From an uncultured Lachnospiraceae bacterium (GTDB lineage Bacteria > Bacillota > Clostridia > Lachnospirales > Lachnospiraceae), in assembly GCA_947626395.1 (NCBI GenBank), contig CANQRU010000010.1, positions 23,162 through 87,161 of the forward strand: DNA of 64,000 nt, in the 5' to 3' direction. The notes below the pieces were generated by a model. The model was not told the origin of the DNA, ran no database searches, and worked only from the letters and a program-made list of their open reading frames with translations. Made by a program: the position numbers and the translations under genes. Each line of letters opens with the position of its first letter. Position 1 is the first letter of the stretch. This document shows, piece after piece, positions 1 to 8,900 of the stretch.

Positions 1-942
1 GAAGAGTTCCTGGCGGCGGAGTCGGAAACTTCTGTAGAAAATGAACCGCTGAGGGTGAAAAATTCCCGGATGGCAGAGCCTGCTGCTTTGGAGGAAGGTG
101 AGCAGCAGAGAATGGGAAATCCCCTTGTGGCTGCATCGGTTGCCGGAGAAGATGAATCGGAAAGGATAGTTTCTTCTGACAATGAGGATCAAGCGGTTTT
201 GCTGCATGAAATTCTGTGCCGCTGCGGGGACGTGCCGGTCTATACCGCAGGGCTGGATACGCTGACGCAGATCACCGGCTTCCATCTGACCCAGGGCGTG
301 CTCTGCGCCATGCGGCGGAGAGAAGTGCCTTCCGCGGAGAAAGTCTGCGCCGGGGCAAAGCGTATCGCCGTGCTTGAGGATGTGACGAATCAGACGAATA
401 TCGGCGCTGTGTTCCGCAGCGCGGCGGCACTGGGATTCGACGCGGTGCTGCTGACAGGAGACTGCTGCGATCCGCTGTACCGAAGGTCAATTCGGGTGAG
501 TATGGGAACGGTGTTTCAGATTCCATGGACGTATATTGACGATGGAAAACGCGGAGAATATTCGACATGCGGAAATGGTATGGAAGAGCTGCAGAGCAGA
601 AATCGGGAACCGGACGCGAAGAGAAAGTCCGGCAACTCTCAAGACCGGATAAATATCGAAATACCTTGGCAGTCAGATTATGTAACTCGCCTGCAGAATA
701 TGGGCTTCGCCGCGGCCGCCATGGCCTTGCGGGAGGATTCCGTGCGGATCGATGACCCGCGCCTTCTGGCGGAGGAGAAGATCGCGGTCATACTCGGCAA
801 TGAGGGAAGCGGCCTCAGGGACAGCACGATCCGCGCCTGCGATTATACGATCCGGATCCCGATGGCCCATGGCGTCGACTCTCTGAATGTAGCCGCGGCC
901 GGCGCGGTGGCGTTCTGGCAGCTGGGGCGGCGGGATCTCTAA
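1..942 (+). CDS. TrmH/SpoU-family RNA 2'-O-methyltransferase (5' end outside window)
   Basis: Probable SAM-dependent 2'-O-ribose methyltransferase acting on rRNA or tRNA. The frame is open from base 1, and the upstream codons resemble the family's N-terminal substrate-binding region, so the GTG at 55 is probably not the true start. Visible SPOUT motifs are NQTNIGAVFRSAAALG (motif 1), VILGNEGSGL (motif 2) and PMAHGVDSLNVAAAGA (motif 3, SAM-binding knot). Two stretches look like insertions relative to the family: an acidic low-complexity run near bases 60-210 and a charged segment near bases 540-680, between the first knot strand and motif 2. The exact RNA target cannot be told. A hairpin terminator follows. 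Family assignment is firm; the substrate is unknown. Confidence 0.9.
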   Translation, partial: EEFLAAESETSVENEPLRVKNSRMAEPAALEEGEQQRMGNPLVAASVAGEDESERIVSSDNEDQAVLLHEILCRCGDVPVYTAGLDTLTQITGFHLTQGVLCAMRRREVPSAEKVCAGAKRIAVLEDVTNQTNIGAVFRSAAALGFDAVLLTGDCCDPLYRRSIRVSMGTVFQIPWTYIDDGKRGEYSTCGNGMEELQSRNREPDAKRKSGNSQDRINIEIPWQSDYVTRLQNMGFAAAAMALREDSVRIDDPRLLAEEKIAVILGNEGSGLRDSTIRACDYTIRIPMAHGVDSLNVAAAGAVAFWQLGRRDL

Positions 943-1015
943 GCTTTTGGTATTGAATATAAGAGTAAAGGTCTGAGGATCGGATTGGCGAAACAGTGTT
1001 TAGCCAAGCTGTAAA

Positions 1016-1061
1016 AGAAGCATGAAGCACAGAGGCTATTTGCTGTGTTTCATGCTTTTTC
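1016..1061 (+). terminator. Rho-independent terminator after the TrmH-family gene
   Basis: A GCATGAA-x-CACAG arm pairs with CTGTG-x-TTCATGC across a 10-nt loop and is followed by a T-run. It ends the methyltransferase transcript. Confidence 0.8.
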
Positions 1062-1079
1062 AAATTTTACATTTTGATA

Positions 1080-1108
1080 TTGACAATATGATATTAAAAT
1101 GATATCAT
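1080..1108 (+). promoter_or_regulatory. Sigma-A-type promoter for the SPFH gene
   Basis: TTGACA (1080-1085), a 17-nt spacer and TATCAT (1103-1108). It would give a leader of about 160 nt before the ATG at 1276, which argues against starting the protein at the in-frame ATG at 1099. Confidence 0.65.
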
Positions 1109-1230
1109 ACAAATATCAACACAGGAAAGTACTCGGCGCGGCTGTCAATCTATTCGCGGGGTCGCACAGAAGTACAGAAAACACCATAGCGAAGCACACA
1201 CCACAGTACAACACGCAAAGAGCGCGGAAA

Positions 1231-1255
1231 GTACCGTGCGGAAACACCACGGTAC
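1231..1255 (+). promoter_or_regulatory. Leader hairpin before the SPFH gene
   Basis: GTACCGTG and CACGGTAC form a perfect 8-bp stem with a 9-nt loop, just upstream of the ribosome binding site. It may affect mRNA stability or translation; no known riboswitch is recognised. Confidence 0.4.
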
Positions 1256-1275
1256 ACAGAATGGAGGTAAAGATC

Positions 1276-2313
1276 ATGAAGGAGAAAGTATTAAACGGCA
1301 ATCGGAACGGCATGCAGATGCTTCTGCTTTTCGGCCTGCTTTACATCGCTGCGGTCGTGACGATCGTGATTGGCGGATTGCAGCTGGATCACGGCTCGAA
1401 GACACTTGGGGCGGTTCTGCTGAGCGTGGGCATCTTCTGGGCGGCAGTGGGGTGGATCCCCTTCTGCGGTCTGACGGTCATTAAGCCCCAGGAAGCGGTG
1501 GTGCTGACGCTGTTCGGCAACTATGTGGGGACGCTGAAGGAGCCGGGATTCTATTTCGTCAATCCGTTCTGCTCCGCGGTGAATCCTGCGGCGAAGACAA
1601 GACTTCGGCAGAGCGGCGATGTGGACGGCGACGGGGGGAAATCCATGCCCGTGATCGTAGCGGGCAGCTCGTCCGGCGCGGGCTCCTCGGAGACGCCGAG
1701 CAAAAAGATTTCCCTTAAGATCATGACGCTGAACAACAACCGTCAGAAGATTAACGACTGTCTGGGCAATCCGATCGAGATCGGCATCGCGGTCATGTGG
1801 CGGGTGGTGGATACGGCGAAGGCCGTGTTCGTAGTGGATAATTACAAGGAATATCTGTCCCTGCAGTGCGACAGCGCCCTGCGCAATATCGTCCGCATTT
1901 ATCCCTACGACGTGGCGCCCGGCGTGGATACCACCGGCGACGGCGTGGCCGACGAGGGGAGCCTGCGCGGCTCCAGCGAGATCGTAGCGGCCCGCATCCG
2001 GGACGAGATCCAGGAGAAGGTGAAGGAAGCCGGCATCGAGATCATCGAAGCCCGGATCACATATCTGGCTTACGCGCCGGAGATCGCGGCGGTCATGCTG
2101 CAGCGGCAGCAGGCCTCGGCCATCATCGACGCCCGGAAGATGATCGTGGACGGCGCTGTGGGCATGGTGGAGATGGCATTGGAGCAGTTAAGCAGGAAGC
2201 AGGTGGTGGAACTGGATGAGGAGCGTAAGGCGGCTATGGTCTCCAATCTGCTGGTAGTTCTCTGCGGCAACCGGGACGCCCAGCCTATCGTGAATTCGGG
2301 CAGCCTCTACTGA
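1276..2313 (+). CDS. SPFH (band 7/prohibitin-like) domain membrane protein
   Basis: About 345 residues. An N-terminal hydrophobic hairpin of two segments (residues about 15-35 and 42-62) anchors it in the membrane. The SPFH domain follows ([19 protein letters not shown], then [13 protein letters not shown]) and ends in a helical region ([29 protein letters not shown] stretch) typical of oligomerising SPFH proteins. These proteins form membrane scaffolds or microdomains; the client is unknown. The start is set at 1276 by GGAGG eight bases upstream; an in-frame ATG at 1099 lies within the promoter. The stop is one base from the start of a small ribbon-helix-helix gene, so the two are almost certainly co-translated. 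Confidence 0.85.
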   Translation: MKEKVLNGNRNGMQMLLLFGLLYIAAVVTIVIGGLQLDHGSKTLGAVLLSVGIFWAAVGWIPFCGLTVIKPQEAVVLTLFGNYVGTLKEPGFYFVNPFCSAVNPAAKTRLRQSGDVDGDGGKSMPVIVAGSSSGAGSSETPSKKISLKIMTLNNNRQKINDCLGNPIEIGIAVMWRVVDTAKAVFVVDNYKEYLSLQCDSALRNIVRIYPYDVAPGVDTTGDGVADEGSLRGSSEIVAARIRDEIQEKVKEAGIEIIEARITYLAYAPEIAAVMLQRQQASAIIDARKMIVDGAVGMVEMALEQLSRKQVVELDEERKAAMVSNLLVVLCGNRDAQPIVNSGSLY

Positions 2314-2314
2314 T

Positions 2315-2518
2315 ATGGCGGATAACCAGAAGAAGCAGATCCCGCTGCGCCTGTCGGCCAAACTCTACGACGCCATCGCTGCCTGGGCGGAGGACGATTT
2401 CCGGTCGGTCAACGGCCAGATCGAATATTTGCTGACCGAATGCGTGCGGCAGCGGAAGAAGAACGGGAAATACGTATCCGAGCATCTGGATGAGCCGCCT
2501 GAGCTGGATATCGAATGA
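2315..2518 (+). CDS. Small ribbon-helix-helix (Arc-like) protein
   Basis: 67 residues. [40 protein letters not shown] composition matches the Arc/MetJ ribbon-helix-helix fold: a short basic beta strand, helix A, then helix B. A basic KKN tail follows. Such proteins usually bind DNA as dimers, but this one is tied to a membrane SPFH gene (one-base gap) and no toxin gene is adjacent, so a toxin-antitoxin role is not supported. It may regulate its own operon or act as a small partner of the SPFH protein; both are inference. A terminator follows at 2599. Confidence 0.75.
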   Translation: MADNQKKQIPLRLSAKLYDAIAAWAEDDFRSVNGQIEYLLTECVRQRKKNGKYVSEHLDEPPELDIE

Positions 2519-2598
2519 TCGCGGATACGCATGAAGAACGCGGTTGCAGATGGATAGATAATGCGATTGCATGTATAAAAGAAGAATGTGTATGAAGG

Positions 2599-2630
2599 GA
2601 CGGTTGTTGTTGAAACAGCCGTCTCTTTTT
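2599..2630 (+). terminator. Rho-independent terminator of the SPFH/RHH operon
   Basis: GACGGTTGTT pairs with AACAGCCGTC (one G-U pair) across a 5-nt loop, followed by TCTTTTT. Confidence 0.8.
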
Positions 2631-2764
2631 GATAGAATATTTGATAGAAAATCAGACTGGAGAAGCGCAGGCGCACAGTTGGCCGCGGCGCCTATGCGGG
2701 AAGAGGCTGTTGTGGTGAGGCAGCCGCTGCGGAGAGGACGTCGTCCGAAGAGAGGAGTACGATC

Positions 2765-3511
2765 ATGACGCGCGAGGAAGTATTGACATACGTAAAGGAA
2801 CAGTATGATACCGAACCGGATTATCCCTGGCAGGGCGATCCGGACAGCGCGGTCCTGCGCCATGCGGACACCCGCAAATGGTACGGCCTTCTCATGTATG
2901 TGAGCCGCCGCAGGCTGGGGCTTGCAGATCCGGAACCGGCGGATATCCTGAACCTGAAATGCGATCCTGCCATGGGAGATATCCTGCGGTCGGAGCCCGG
3001 CATTTTCCCGGCCTATCATATGAGCCATACAGAATGGATCTCCGTCCTTCTGGACGGAACCGTCCCGAAGGACCGGGTCATGGATCTGATCGACATAAGC
3101 TACGCGCTTACGGCTTCGAAGAAGAAAAAGGAGCGGCTGCGCGGCCCGGCGGACTGGATCATCCCGGCGAATCCGAAGTATTACGACGTGGAAGCAGGCT
3201 TCCGGGAGAACCCCGTGATGGAGTGGAAGCAGACTGCCGGTATCAAAGTGGGCGATACGATTTACATGTATATGGCCGCCCCGGTCTGCGCGGTTCTCTA
3301 TAAGTGCAGGGCCGTGGAAGTGAATATTCCGTATTCTTATGAGGATGAGAACCTGACGATCCGAAAAGCCATGAAGATCGAGCTTCTGGAGCGTTACGCG
3401 CCGGACCGCTTTACCCGCGATTTTCTGAAAGGCTTCGGCGTCTACGCGGTCCGCAGCCAGAGGAAGATTCCTCACAGTCTGAGCTGTGAGATGAGCGGAC
3501 AGCCGGGCTGA
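2765..3511 (+). CDS. MmcQ/YjbR-family protein with C-terminal EVE/PUA-like domain
   Basis: 248 residues. The N-terminal half (to about residue 120) is a MmcQ/YjbR (CyaY-like fold) domain, seen in LNLKCDPAMGDILR, the GIFPAYHMSHTEWISV stretch and the final DLIDISYALT helix. After a basic linker (KKKKERLRG) the C-terminal half resembles an EVE/PUA-like domain: DWIIPANPKYYDV, then a VGDTIYMYMAAP strand-turn and a VLYKCRAVEVNIPY strand. EVE-type domains bind modified bases in DNA or RNA, so a nucleic-acid role is plausible but unproven. AGAGGAG precedes the ATG by a good distance. It sits alone, with its own terminators on both sides. Confidence 0.75.
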   Translation: MTREEVLTYVKEQYDTEPDYPWQGDPDSAVLRHADTRKWYGLLMYVSRRRLGLADPEPADILNLKCDPAMGDILRSEPGIFPAYHMSHTEWISVLLDGTVPKDRVMDLIDISYALTASKKKKERLRGPADWIIPANPKYYDVEAGFRENPVMEWKQTAGIKVGDTIYMYMAAPVCAVLYKCRAVEVNIPYSYEDENLTIRKAMKIELLERYAPDRFTRDFLKGFGVYAVRSQRKIPHSLSCEMSGQPG

Positions 3512-3603
3512 GCGGAATGAATTTTTCAGCGAGTTTAAAACGGCCCGCTGCAAGTATGGATCCGGATGAAAAAGGGTATCCTAATCCTGCAAACGTAATC
3601 AGG

Positions 3604-3666
3604 AGGCTGCCGCGAAACGGCGGAATCTCTGTCAGAGAGGATAACGTTTCGCGGCGGCCTTCATTT
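3604..3666 (+). terminator. Long hairpin, probable terminator
   Basis: A 16-nt arm at 3604-3619 pairs with 3645-3660 with a single G-U pair. The loop contains a second small hairpin (CTCT/AGAG), and TCATTT follows. It ends the MmcQ/EVE transcript. Confidence 0.65.
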
Positions 3667-3688
3667 ATCCATGCAGGAGGACATGATC

Positions 3689-4003
3689 ATGACCAAACTG
3701 GAATGCAGCGTAACAAACTGCCTGCACAACGCGGAAAACCGCTGCTGTAAACAGGCGATCATCGTGGACGGGAGCGAGGCGCACAAAAACAGCGAGACAT
3801 GCTGCGGAAGCTTCGATGAGAGCAGCGACGGTTCGTACAAGAATCTGTTCAAGTCGCCGGAGAGCCGGCTGGAGATCGACTGCGAGGCCGTCAACTGCGT
3901 CTACAACCGGGAACGCCGCTGCGAGGCGGAGCGGATCGGAATCGTAGGCGACGGGGCTTCCGAGGCCGAACAGACGGAGTGCGCCACGTTTCTGCTGAGG
4001 TGA
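3689..4003 (+). CDS. DUF1540 protein with two cysteine-rich repeats
   Basis: 104 residues from the ATG at 3689, chosen because CAGGAGG lies eight bases upstream; an in-frame ATG at 3671 overlaps that site. Two DUF1540 copies are visible: LECSVTNCLHNAENRCCK with a downstream CCGSF, and IDCEAVNCVYNRERRCEAERI with a downstream ECATF. Each has the C-x4-C-x6-7-C pattern that suggests metal binding. The family is common in spore-forming Clostridia and has no established function. It is a single-gene unit between two hairpin terminators. Confidence 0.85.
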   Translation: MTKLECSVTNCLHNAENRCCKQAIIVDGSEAHKNSETCCGSFDESSDGSYKNLFKSPESRLEIDCEAVNCVYNRERRCEAERIGIVGDGASEAEQTECATFLLR

Positions 4004-4030
4004 AGGATTTAAGAAAATGGTTCCGCAAAG

Positions 4031-4065
4031 GTCCTCCGTGATTCTTATCATGGAGGACTCTTTTT
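4031..4065 (+). terminator. Rho-independent terminator after the DUF1540 gene
   Basis: GTCCTCCGTGA pairs with TCATGGAGGAC (one G-U pair), followed by TCTTTTT. Confidence 0.85.
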
Positions 4066-4186
4066 GCGGAAGAAGATTTCACAGTCTGCCGGGATGGTCG
4101 GAGGACTATGTAAATTTCATTTTTCAGGCCTGGCGATGATTTTCAGATCTGACAAAAAGGGCCTGACAAAAATTTTCACAAAAGGC

Positions 4187-4215
4187 TTGACAATTTACAA
4201 AACAGCATATATACT
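4187..4215 (+). promoter_or_regulatory. Promoter of the tRNA-Val/tRNA-Met unit
   Basis: Near-consensus TTGACA (4187-4192), a 17-nt spacer and TATACT (4210-4215), 31 bases before the first tRNA. Confidence 0.85.
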
Positions 4216-4246
4216 GATTAGGCAGTCGCGAAAGACGCGTTGTTAT

Positions 4247-4319
4247 GGGGTCATAGCTCAGCTGGGAGAGCACCTGCCTTACAAGCAGGGGGTCACAGGT
4301 TCGAGCCCTGTTGGCCCCA
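4247..4319 (+). tRNA. tRNA-Val (anticodon TAC)
   Basis: A full cloverleaf can be drawn: acceptor GGGGTCA/TGGCCCC, anticodon stem CCTGC/GCAGG with loop CTTACAA (anticodon TAC), and T arm with TTCGAGC. The discriminator base is A and CCA is not encoded. Confidence 0.95.
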
Positions 4320-4330
4320 TATCCCACGAT

Positions 4331-4404
4331 GGCGGAATAGCTCAGTTGGCTAGAGCACACGGTTCATACCCGTGGTGTCGAGAGTTCGAATCTCCCTTCC
4401 GCTA
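4331..4404 (+). tRNA. tRNA-Met (anticodon CAT)
   Basis: Acceptor GGCGGAA/TTCCGCT, anticodon stem CACGG/CCGTG with loop TTCATAC (anticodon CAT), T loop TTCGAAT. It lacks the three G-C pairs of initiator tRNA, so it is probably elongator tRNA-Met. A lysidine-modified tRNA-Ile2 with the same anticodon cannot be excluded. It is co-transcribed with tRNA-Val, 11 bases away. Confidence 0.9.
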
Positions 4405-4411
4405 TTTTATG

Positions 4412-4442
4412 AATACCAGCTGGCAGAACAGCTGGTATTTTT
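4412..4442 (+). terminator. Terminator of the tRNA unit
   Basis: AATACCAGCTG pairs perfectly with CAGCTGGTATT across a 6-nt loop; a T-run follows. Confidence 0.9.
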
Positions 4443-4546
4443 GTGCGTTTCTGTTTCTTGCTTTCCTGAACGATTTGCAGTAAAATCTGATCTATACAGG
4501 ACAGACCGGCTGCCGAAAAATTCCGAAAAGCTGATCGGGGATATCG

Positions 4547-4622
4547 GCGGGAAAACAGAGAAGTAACAGAAAGAAAAACGACGAGCGGAAACAGAGCAGT
4601 AACAGGAAGAAAAGTCAACGGG
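4547..4622 (+). repeat. Imperfect tandem duplication, period about 38 bp
   Basis: Two copies of a GCGG-AAACAGAG-x-AGTAACAG-x-AAGAAAA unit differ by a 2-nt indel and a few substitutions. It lies just before the ribosome binding site of the SGNH hydrolase gene. Confidence 0.6.
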
Positions 4623-4645
4623 AAATCCGGGGAGAAGAGGAGAAT

Positions 4646-5347
4646 ATGGCAGAGACAAAGGAATCCATGAACGAAACGATGAAAGCCATCGGCGAACAGA
4701 TGGCGGCACATATGAAAAAGGAGCAGGCCGGTAAGGTGCGCAGCTATCGGGCCCTGAACCGCGTGGCAAAGAAGGGGCAGATCCTTTTCACCGGTTCGTC
4801 CCTGATGGAGCAGTTTCCGGTGGCGGAGCTGGCCGCGAGTCACGATCTTGGGAAGACCGTCTACAACCGCGGCATCGGCGGTACGACGACCGAGGATTTC
4901 CTGCGGGAGATCGATGCGGTACTCTTTGACCTGGAGCCGTCGGTGGTATTTATCAATATCGGCACCAACGATATCCGTGAGTGGGACGACGGCCGCGACT
5001 GGATGGAAAGCCTTCTTGCCAATTACGAGAAGATCCTTAAGCAGTGCAGGGAGCGTCTGCCGCAGACAAAGGTATATGTGATGGCGTATTATCCGGTGAA
5101 CGCGGGCGTGGACTTAAGTCCCGGCGCTCAGGGGATGCTGAAGGTGCGTACCAATGAGAATGTCCGCCTGGTTAACGGGAAAGTGGCGGAGCTCGCCGCC
5201 CGGTACGGTTATGAGTACATTGATGTCAATGAAGGTCTGACGGACGCGGATGGGAACCTGAAGGCGGAATATACGATCGAGGGCGTGCATATGTACGCGG
5301 AGGCGTATGAGATCGTGTACCGGAATCTGCAGAAATATCTGGAGTAA
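4646..5347 (+). CDS. SGNH/GDSL-family hydrolase
   Basis: 233 residues. The GDSL blocks are visible: ILFTGSSLMEQF (nucleophile Ser about 51), NRGIGGTTT (block II Gly), NIGTNDI (block III Asn about 108) and GVHMYAEAY near the C-terminus (catalytic His). These enzymes hydrolyse esters such as acyl, acetyl or lysophospholipid substrates. There is no signal peptide; the first 35 residues are charged helix, so it is probably cytoplasmic. AGAGGAG precedes the ATG. The next gene (ybaK) begins three bases after the stop, so they form an operon, although no functional link is obvious. Confidence 0.88.
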   Translation: MAETKESMNETMKAIGEQMAAHMKKEQAGKVRSYRALNRVAKKGQILFTGSSLMEQFPVAELAASHDLGKTVYNRGIGGTTTEDFLREIDAVLFDLEPSVVFINIGTNDIREWDDGRDWMESLLANYEKILKQCRERLPQTKVYVMAYYPVNAGVDLSPGAQGMLKVRTNENVRLVNGKVAELAARYGYEYIDVNEGLTDADGNLKAEYTIEGVHMYAEAYEIVYRNLQKYLE

Positions 5348-5349
5348 TT

Positions 5350-5823
5350 ATGGAAGAGAAAACAAATGTCATGCGTGTTCTGGATCAGAAGAAGATCCCG
5401 TACAGAAGTCACACCTACGACCTTCCGGCCGCGACCAGCGGCGAGGAGATCGCCAGGGCGCTTGGGGAGGATGTGAGCCGAGTCTTCAAGACCCTGGTGA
5501 CGGTCGGAAAGAGCGGGCAGAATTATGTCTTTGTGATCCCTGTGGCGGAGGAGCTGGATCTGAAAAAAGCCGCGAAGGCGGTGGGGGAAAAGTCCATCGA
5601 TATGGTTAAGGCGAAAGAACTGCTGCCGCTGACCGGTTATATTCACGGCGGCTGCTCGCCCATCGGCATGAAGAAATTCTTTAAGACCACGATCCACGAG
5701 TCGGTGAAAGAGATGGACGTATTCTATTTCAGCGCCGGGAAGGTGGGCTGCCAGGTAGAAGTGAGCCCGGCGGATCTGGCAAAGGTGATCCGGTACGGGA
5801 CGGCGGATGTAGTGGTGAAGTGA
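5350..5823 (+). CDS. ybaK: Cys-tRNA(Pro)/Cys-tRNA(Cys) deacylase YbaK
   Basis: 157 residues, the usual size of single-domain YbaK/EbsC enzymes. They hydrolyse mischarged Cys-tRNA(Pro) left by prolyl-tRNA synthetase. Family marks are RVFKTLVTVG (the conserved Lys of the active pocket), NYVFVIPVAEELDLKKAAKAVG, and GYIHGGCSPIGMKK (the glycine-rich lid). The gene is second in a two-gene unit with the SGNH hydrolase. Start at ATG 5350, with TGGAG inside the end of the previous gene as ribosome binding site. Confidence 0.92.
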   Translation: MEEKTNVMRVLDQKKIPYRSHTYDLPAATSGEEIARALGEDVSRVFKTLVTVGKSGQNYVFVIPVAEELDLKKAAKAVGEKSIDMVKAKELLPLTGYIHGGCSPIGMKKFFKTTIHESVKEMDVFYFSAGKVGCQVEVSPADLAKVIRYGTADVVVK

Positions 5824-5979
5824 GAGGCAGGCGTTAATGCCGATAAAGGGGAATCGGTATCTGCGATAAGGCTGCGAATGAACATTATATGGACTTTTCT
5901 GCAAGAATATGTTAATATTTATCCATAAATAGTCGGAAAAGTCACGAACTCAAGAGAAAAATAATTGGGAGAAACAGCA

Positions 5980-8900
5980 ATGAGTAATGATCTTTGCTAT
6001 AATTGCTTTAGAGAGAAGCCGGAAGATACCGCGGGAAGCAGCTGCCCTTATTGCGGATATGATCCGAATACCGATCTGCATAAATATCCGCTGGCACTGC
6101 CGGGCGGAACGATCCTTGCCGGCCGCTACATTCTGGGAAGGGTTCTGGGGCAGGGCGGTTTCGGGATTACCTATGTGGCGCAGGACTGGCAGACAAAGTC
6201 GCTGGTCGCGGTCAAGGAATACCTACCGGATACTATGGCGACCAGAACAGGCGGCGCTTCCGTGTCTCCGTATTCTGGTGAACGCGAGGAGAGCTTCCGG
6301 TACGGTAAGGAGTGCTTCCTGCAGGAAGCGCAGACGCTCGCAGAATTTATCGGGAACCCCAATATCGTTCGGATACACAGCTATTTTGAGGAAAACGGAA
6401 CGGCTTATTTCGTTATGGATTATGTCGCCGGGATCAGTTTCCAGAAATACATCGAAAACAATGGCGGCAAGATTTCCTGGGAGGATGCGGAGCGGATCCT
6501 CCTGCCGGTCATGACTGCGCTGGGCGCGGTACACAGCAGGGGAATCATTCACCGGGACGTGACGCCGGATAATATTTATATCACAGCAGACGGGACAGTA
6601 AAGCTTTTAGACTTCGGCGCTGCCAGATACAGTCTGGGCAATCAGAGCCGGAGCCTTGATGTGGTCTTAAAGCATGGTTTCGCGCCTAAAGAACAGTATA
6701 CCCGGAAAGGGCGGCAGAGCAGTTACACGGATGTGTATTCTCTGGCGGCTACTTTTTACTATGCGGTTACGGGGCGCACACCGCCGGATTCTGTAGACCG
6801 CGTGGATGAGGATGACCTGTTTTCTCCAAGTTCTCTCGGAATTAAGATACCAAAACAGGTAGAAGACGCGATCTTGAAAGGAATGAGCGTACAGGCGGCG
6901 GATCGTTTCCAGACCATGGACGACTTCCGAGCGGCGCTGACAGGGAAGGCCGGACAGGACACGGAAGACAGTGCTGACCATATACGGTCCGATGATCCCG
7001 GGAAGGATATTTCGGAAACCCTGAAGGAGTCTATTGAAGAAAAGAGCATCGGGGGAAAAGAGATTAGCACAAATGACGGCTGGAACGACAGAAAGAGCGG
7101 CAGCAGGAAGTGGCTGCGCCCTGTGGCCTTGGGGGCTGTCGGCGTTCTTGTGCTTGCCATTGTTCTGGCTGTGGTCCCGAGGGGCAAAAAGGAAGCGGCT
7201 TATCAGGGAGATACGACGCGGACGACAGCTGCGGCGGCCGGATCTGACGGGCGCCGCCTGACCGGAGGACAAGGGAATGGGGCTGCCGTGAGCGGCGGAT
7301 CCCAGTCGGGAACGGCCACTGAGACGGTTACAGGCAATACCTCCGGCAATCTGAGCAACGGCGGATATCTGTGCAGTCAGGGATCGGCAGTTTATATGTG
7401 GCTTCCGGGCAGCGGTATGATCCATGTGCTGGCGAACGGCGGCGGAGACGCAGAAGTATATAAAGAAGGCGATATCAGCGCAGTCAGCATGGTCAATGAT
7501 ATGCTGTATTTTCTGGATGCCGATCATCAGGTCTGCCGGATGAACCGGGACGGTTCGCAGGAGGAGGTTCTGCTGACAGGTAGTGATACAGGCGATATCT
7601 GGAATCTGATCATGTCGGAAAAGGCTGCTTATATAGTGTGTATCGGATCGAGCGGGACTCATATTTACCGATCGGAACTGGATGTCAGCGGCAGACTGGG
7701 AGACACGCGCGAAATCACGGATAACTGTTACAATATTAATTCCGTCGTATTGGATGACGGATGGCTGTATTATCCGGACAGAACAACTTACGGAAAAGAT
7801 ATCTGCCGCATACCGGCGGATGGTTCCGAAGAGCCTGAGGTGCTGTGCAGCTTTGACGGCGTCTGTGCTTCCCTGGTGGAAGAAGGCGGTTATCTTTATG
7901 CGGCGGTAAGCCCTAACAATATATACCGGATCGATCCGCAGGATGGATCTGAGGAACTTCTCGCAGCGCAGGTGGGCGGGGATGGCTCTTCTGTTTCAAC
8001 TCTCAATGTGTATCGGGGGAATGTACTCTGCGCAGTCAGCTATCCGCCTGCGGATGACCGGACCAACTGCCTGGTCCGGATATCGTCGGGAGTGCAGAAG
8101 GTGATCTATCAGGCAGCCGCTTCAGAATCTCTGTCCGATATCAATCTTGCAGACACGGATCCGAATGCTATCAAGGTTATGGCGCTGATCGATAACGGCG
8201 TAGGGACGCGTATTCTGCTGACAGATATGAACGGAAGCGACGCATCGGTGTACGGCGCGGCGTCATCCGGCATAGAAGGTAATATCCAGGCGAATCTGGT
8301 CAATGGCAGCTTCGCGGTCGAGGATGAAGATTCCTACTATTACGCGATAAGATCCGGTATCGTCAAAGTTGATAAATCCTCGGGAAATGCTGTGATACTG
8401 ACCGGAAGGGATGCCGAATATCTGAATGTTTATGGTGATTCGCTTTATTATCTGAGCAATGGCGATCTGTGGGGCATCGGTAAGGATGGCAGAGATGAGG
8501 CATGCCTCCTGGAAGGCCAGAAATATGAAAGCATGATCATAGTTGACGGATATTGTTATGTATATAATGGAGATCCGGGGTGTTTGACCCGGATTCCGCT
8601 GAACAGCAATTCGTCGGCGAACGTTGTGGCGGATGATATGCTGGGTGAGGAGAAATATCTGATTCTTGACGATTACGTTTATTATTGTGATGACGCCGAT
8701 ATGGATGTGTATCGGGTACATACGGATGGAAGCGGCAGGGAATTCCTCTGTAAAGATCTTGGACATTGGCCTAATTTCTATGACGATTGGATTTACTGGA
8801 GCGATCTTACCGGCGGAATATGGAGGATGAGGTTAGACGGCAGCCGGGTTGAGACCAGCTGGACCAGAACCGGCGGTGTATCGTGTTGCTGGAATCTGGC

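Noticed and set aside
2315..2518. Antitoxin of a toxin-antitoxin pair
   Set aside because: The adjacent gene is an SPFH membrane protein; no toxin-like small gene is present.
2571..2768. 65-codon open frame between the RHH gene and the MmcQ/EVE gene
   Set aside because: Contains the terminator at 2599-2630 and has no ribosome binding site.
2285..3553. 422-codon minus-strand open frame over the MmcQ/EVE gene
   Set aside because: Shadow of the plus-strand genes in GC-rich DNA; no ribosome binding site and no recognisable domain.
4064..4483. 139-codon open frame across the tRNA-Val and tRNA-Met genes
   Set aside because: Covers two tRNAs and their promoter and terminator; not coding.
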